64,000 nt of DNA from Anarhynchus alexandrinus (lineage: Eukaryota > Chordata > Aves > Charadriiformes > Charadriidae), in contig VUYV01000016.1 of assembly GCA_008711295.1 (NCBI GenBank), positions 1,199,372-1,263,371 on the forward strand, read 5' to 3'. The notes under the pieces were generated by a model, which worked only from the letters and a program-made list of their open reading frames with translations, ran no database searches and was not told the origin of the DNA. Shown in pieces: positions 63,412 to 64,000 of this stretch. Numbering within the stretch: position 1 is the stretch's first letter; every line of letters begins with the position of its first letter. The position numbers were made by a program, and so were the translations under genes.

Positions 63412-64000
63412 CTGATAAATAAAACAATAAGGAAGTGATGACTACAAGAGATCACTCTTTAAGTGGAAGCATCTGCTGTGTCTATTCTGTAATGCTAAAT
63501 CTGCAGCACAGGCTAGAATTAGCAGTCAGCAATACAAGAAACAATATTTTACTACTCTTTCCCTTTTAAGGAGGGACCATTTACTTCTCCCACCATTGCA
63601 CATGAACTGCTATTAACCCTGTATCAAAACAAATGGCTCACAAAAGCTCTCATAGAAAGCCCCCTGATGACAGAACTGGAGGTATCAAGGCAGAAACTAA
63701 CACACTCAGCTCACCAGGGCTTGTAAAGGGACAAGGACCTCCCATTTTGGGGCTGGAAAAACATCTTAGTTGTCCTAACAAAGCTGGAAGTGAAATCTAA
63801 ATCATTCTTATCTAACTGTGGACTATGGCTGGTCCTTCTACAGCAGGTGAGAATTACAGGGTACGAAAGGGAACAACTACTGACACAGTCCTTCCAACTA
63901 CCTCCCTGAGGAAAAGGAAATTCTTCCATAATCTACTCTTCTAGCTTTGCCCTGTTTGAGCATCACAAAGCAACCTGAGCGAAGAGTCAGTGTTTAACCT
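63412..64000 (-). other. MTIF2: MTIF2 intron (partial)
   Basis: Starts at the acceptor of the exon ending at 63411 and runs out of the window. I found no stretch resembling the preceding IF-2 exon. The 72-codon open frame at 63711-63929 has no relation to the family. Confidence 0.75.

Overview
The window is vertebrate nuclear DNA and almost certainly from a bird. It carries a 3' CR1 LINE end with the avian ATTCTATG-type tail, an AT-rich background with one sharp CpG island, and intron-split genes in an order known from tetrapods: CLHC1 (minus), RPS27A (plus), MTIF2 (minus). In mammals RTN4 lies beyond CLHC1, and it probably lies left of this window. The species cannot be told from the sequence.

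Layout. From 1 to about 49,560 there is no protein-coding gene I can defend. This block holds simple repeats, several local tandem duplications (144, 38, 30 and 21 bp units), a CR1 insertion at 45,788-46,527, a short CR1 tail at 22,625-22,747, an old LINE reverse-transcriptase relic near 13,180 and one good CTCF-like site near 37,970. From 49,567 to 58,635 on the minus strand lie the remains of CLHC1. From about 58,960 to 59,960 there is a CpG island with a cluster of ZNF143-type motifs, acting as the shared CLHC1/RPS27A promoter. RPS27A (59,451 to about 61,630, plus) is complete: five coding exons behind a non-coding 5'TOP exon. MTIF2 enters from the right with its last three coding exons (62,321-63,411, minus) and converges tail to tail on RPS27A.

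Main result. CLHC1 looks like a unitary pseudogene in this genome. Five exon remnants are recognisable by splice sites, phase and similarity to the mammalian protein, but three carry independent reading-frame breaks. Several expected exons, including the one holding the core of the clathrin heavy-chain linker domain, were not found. The last exon reads 15 codons past the point where I recall the mammalian protein ending. RPS27A and MTIF2, directly adjacent, are intact at every splice site and codon checked, so poor assembly quality across the whole region is unlikely. The shared promoter is retained, as expected if it is held by the essential RPS27A.

How the genes relate. RPS27A makes the ubiquitin-eS31 fusion, feeding both the ubiquitin pool and cytosolic 40S subunits. 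MTIF2 makes the mitochondrial translation initiation factor IF-2. They are neighbours but not one pathway. All comparisons with mammalian proteins are from recall, not from a search.
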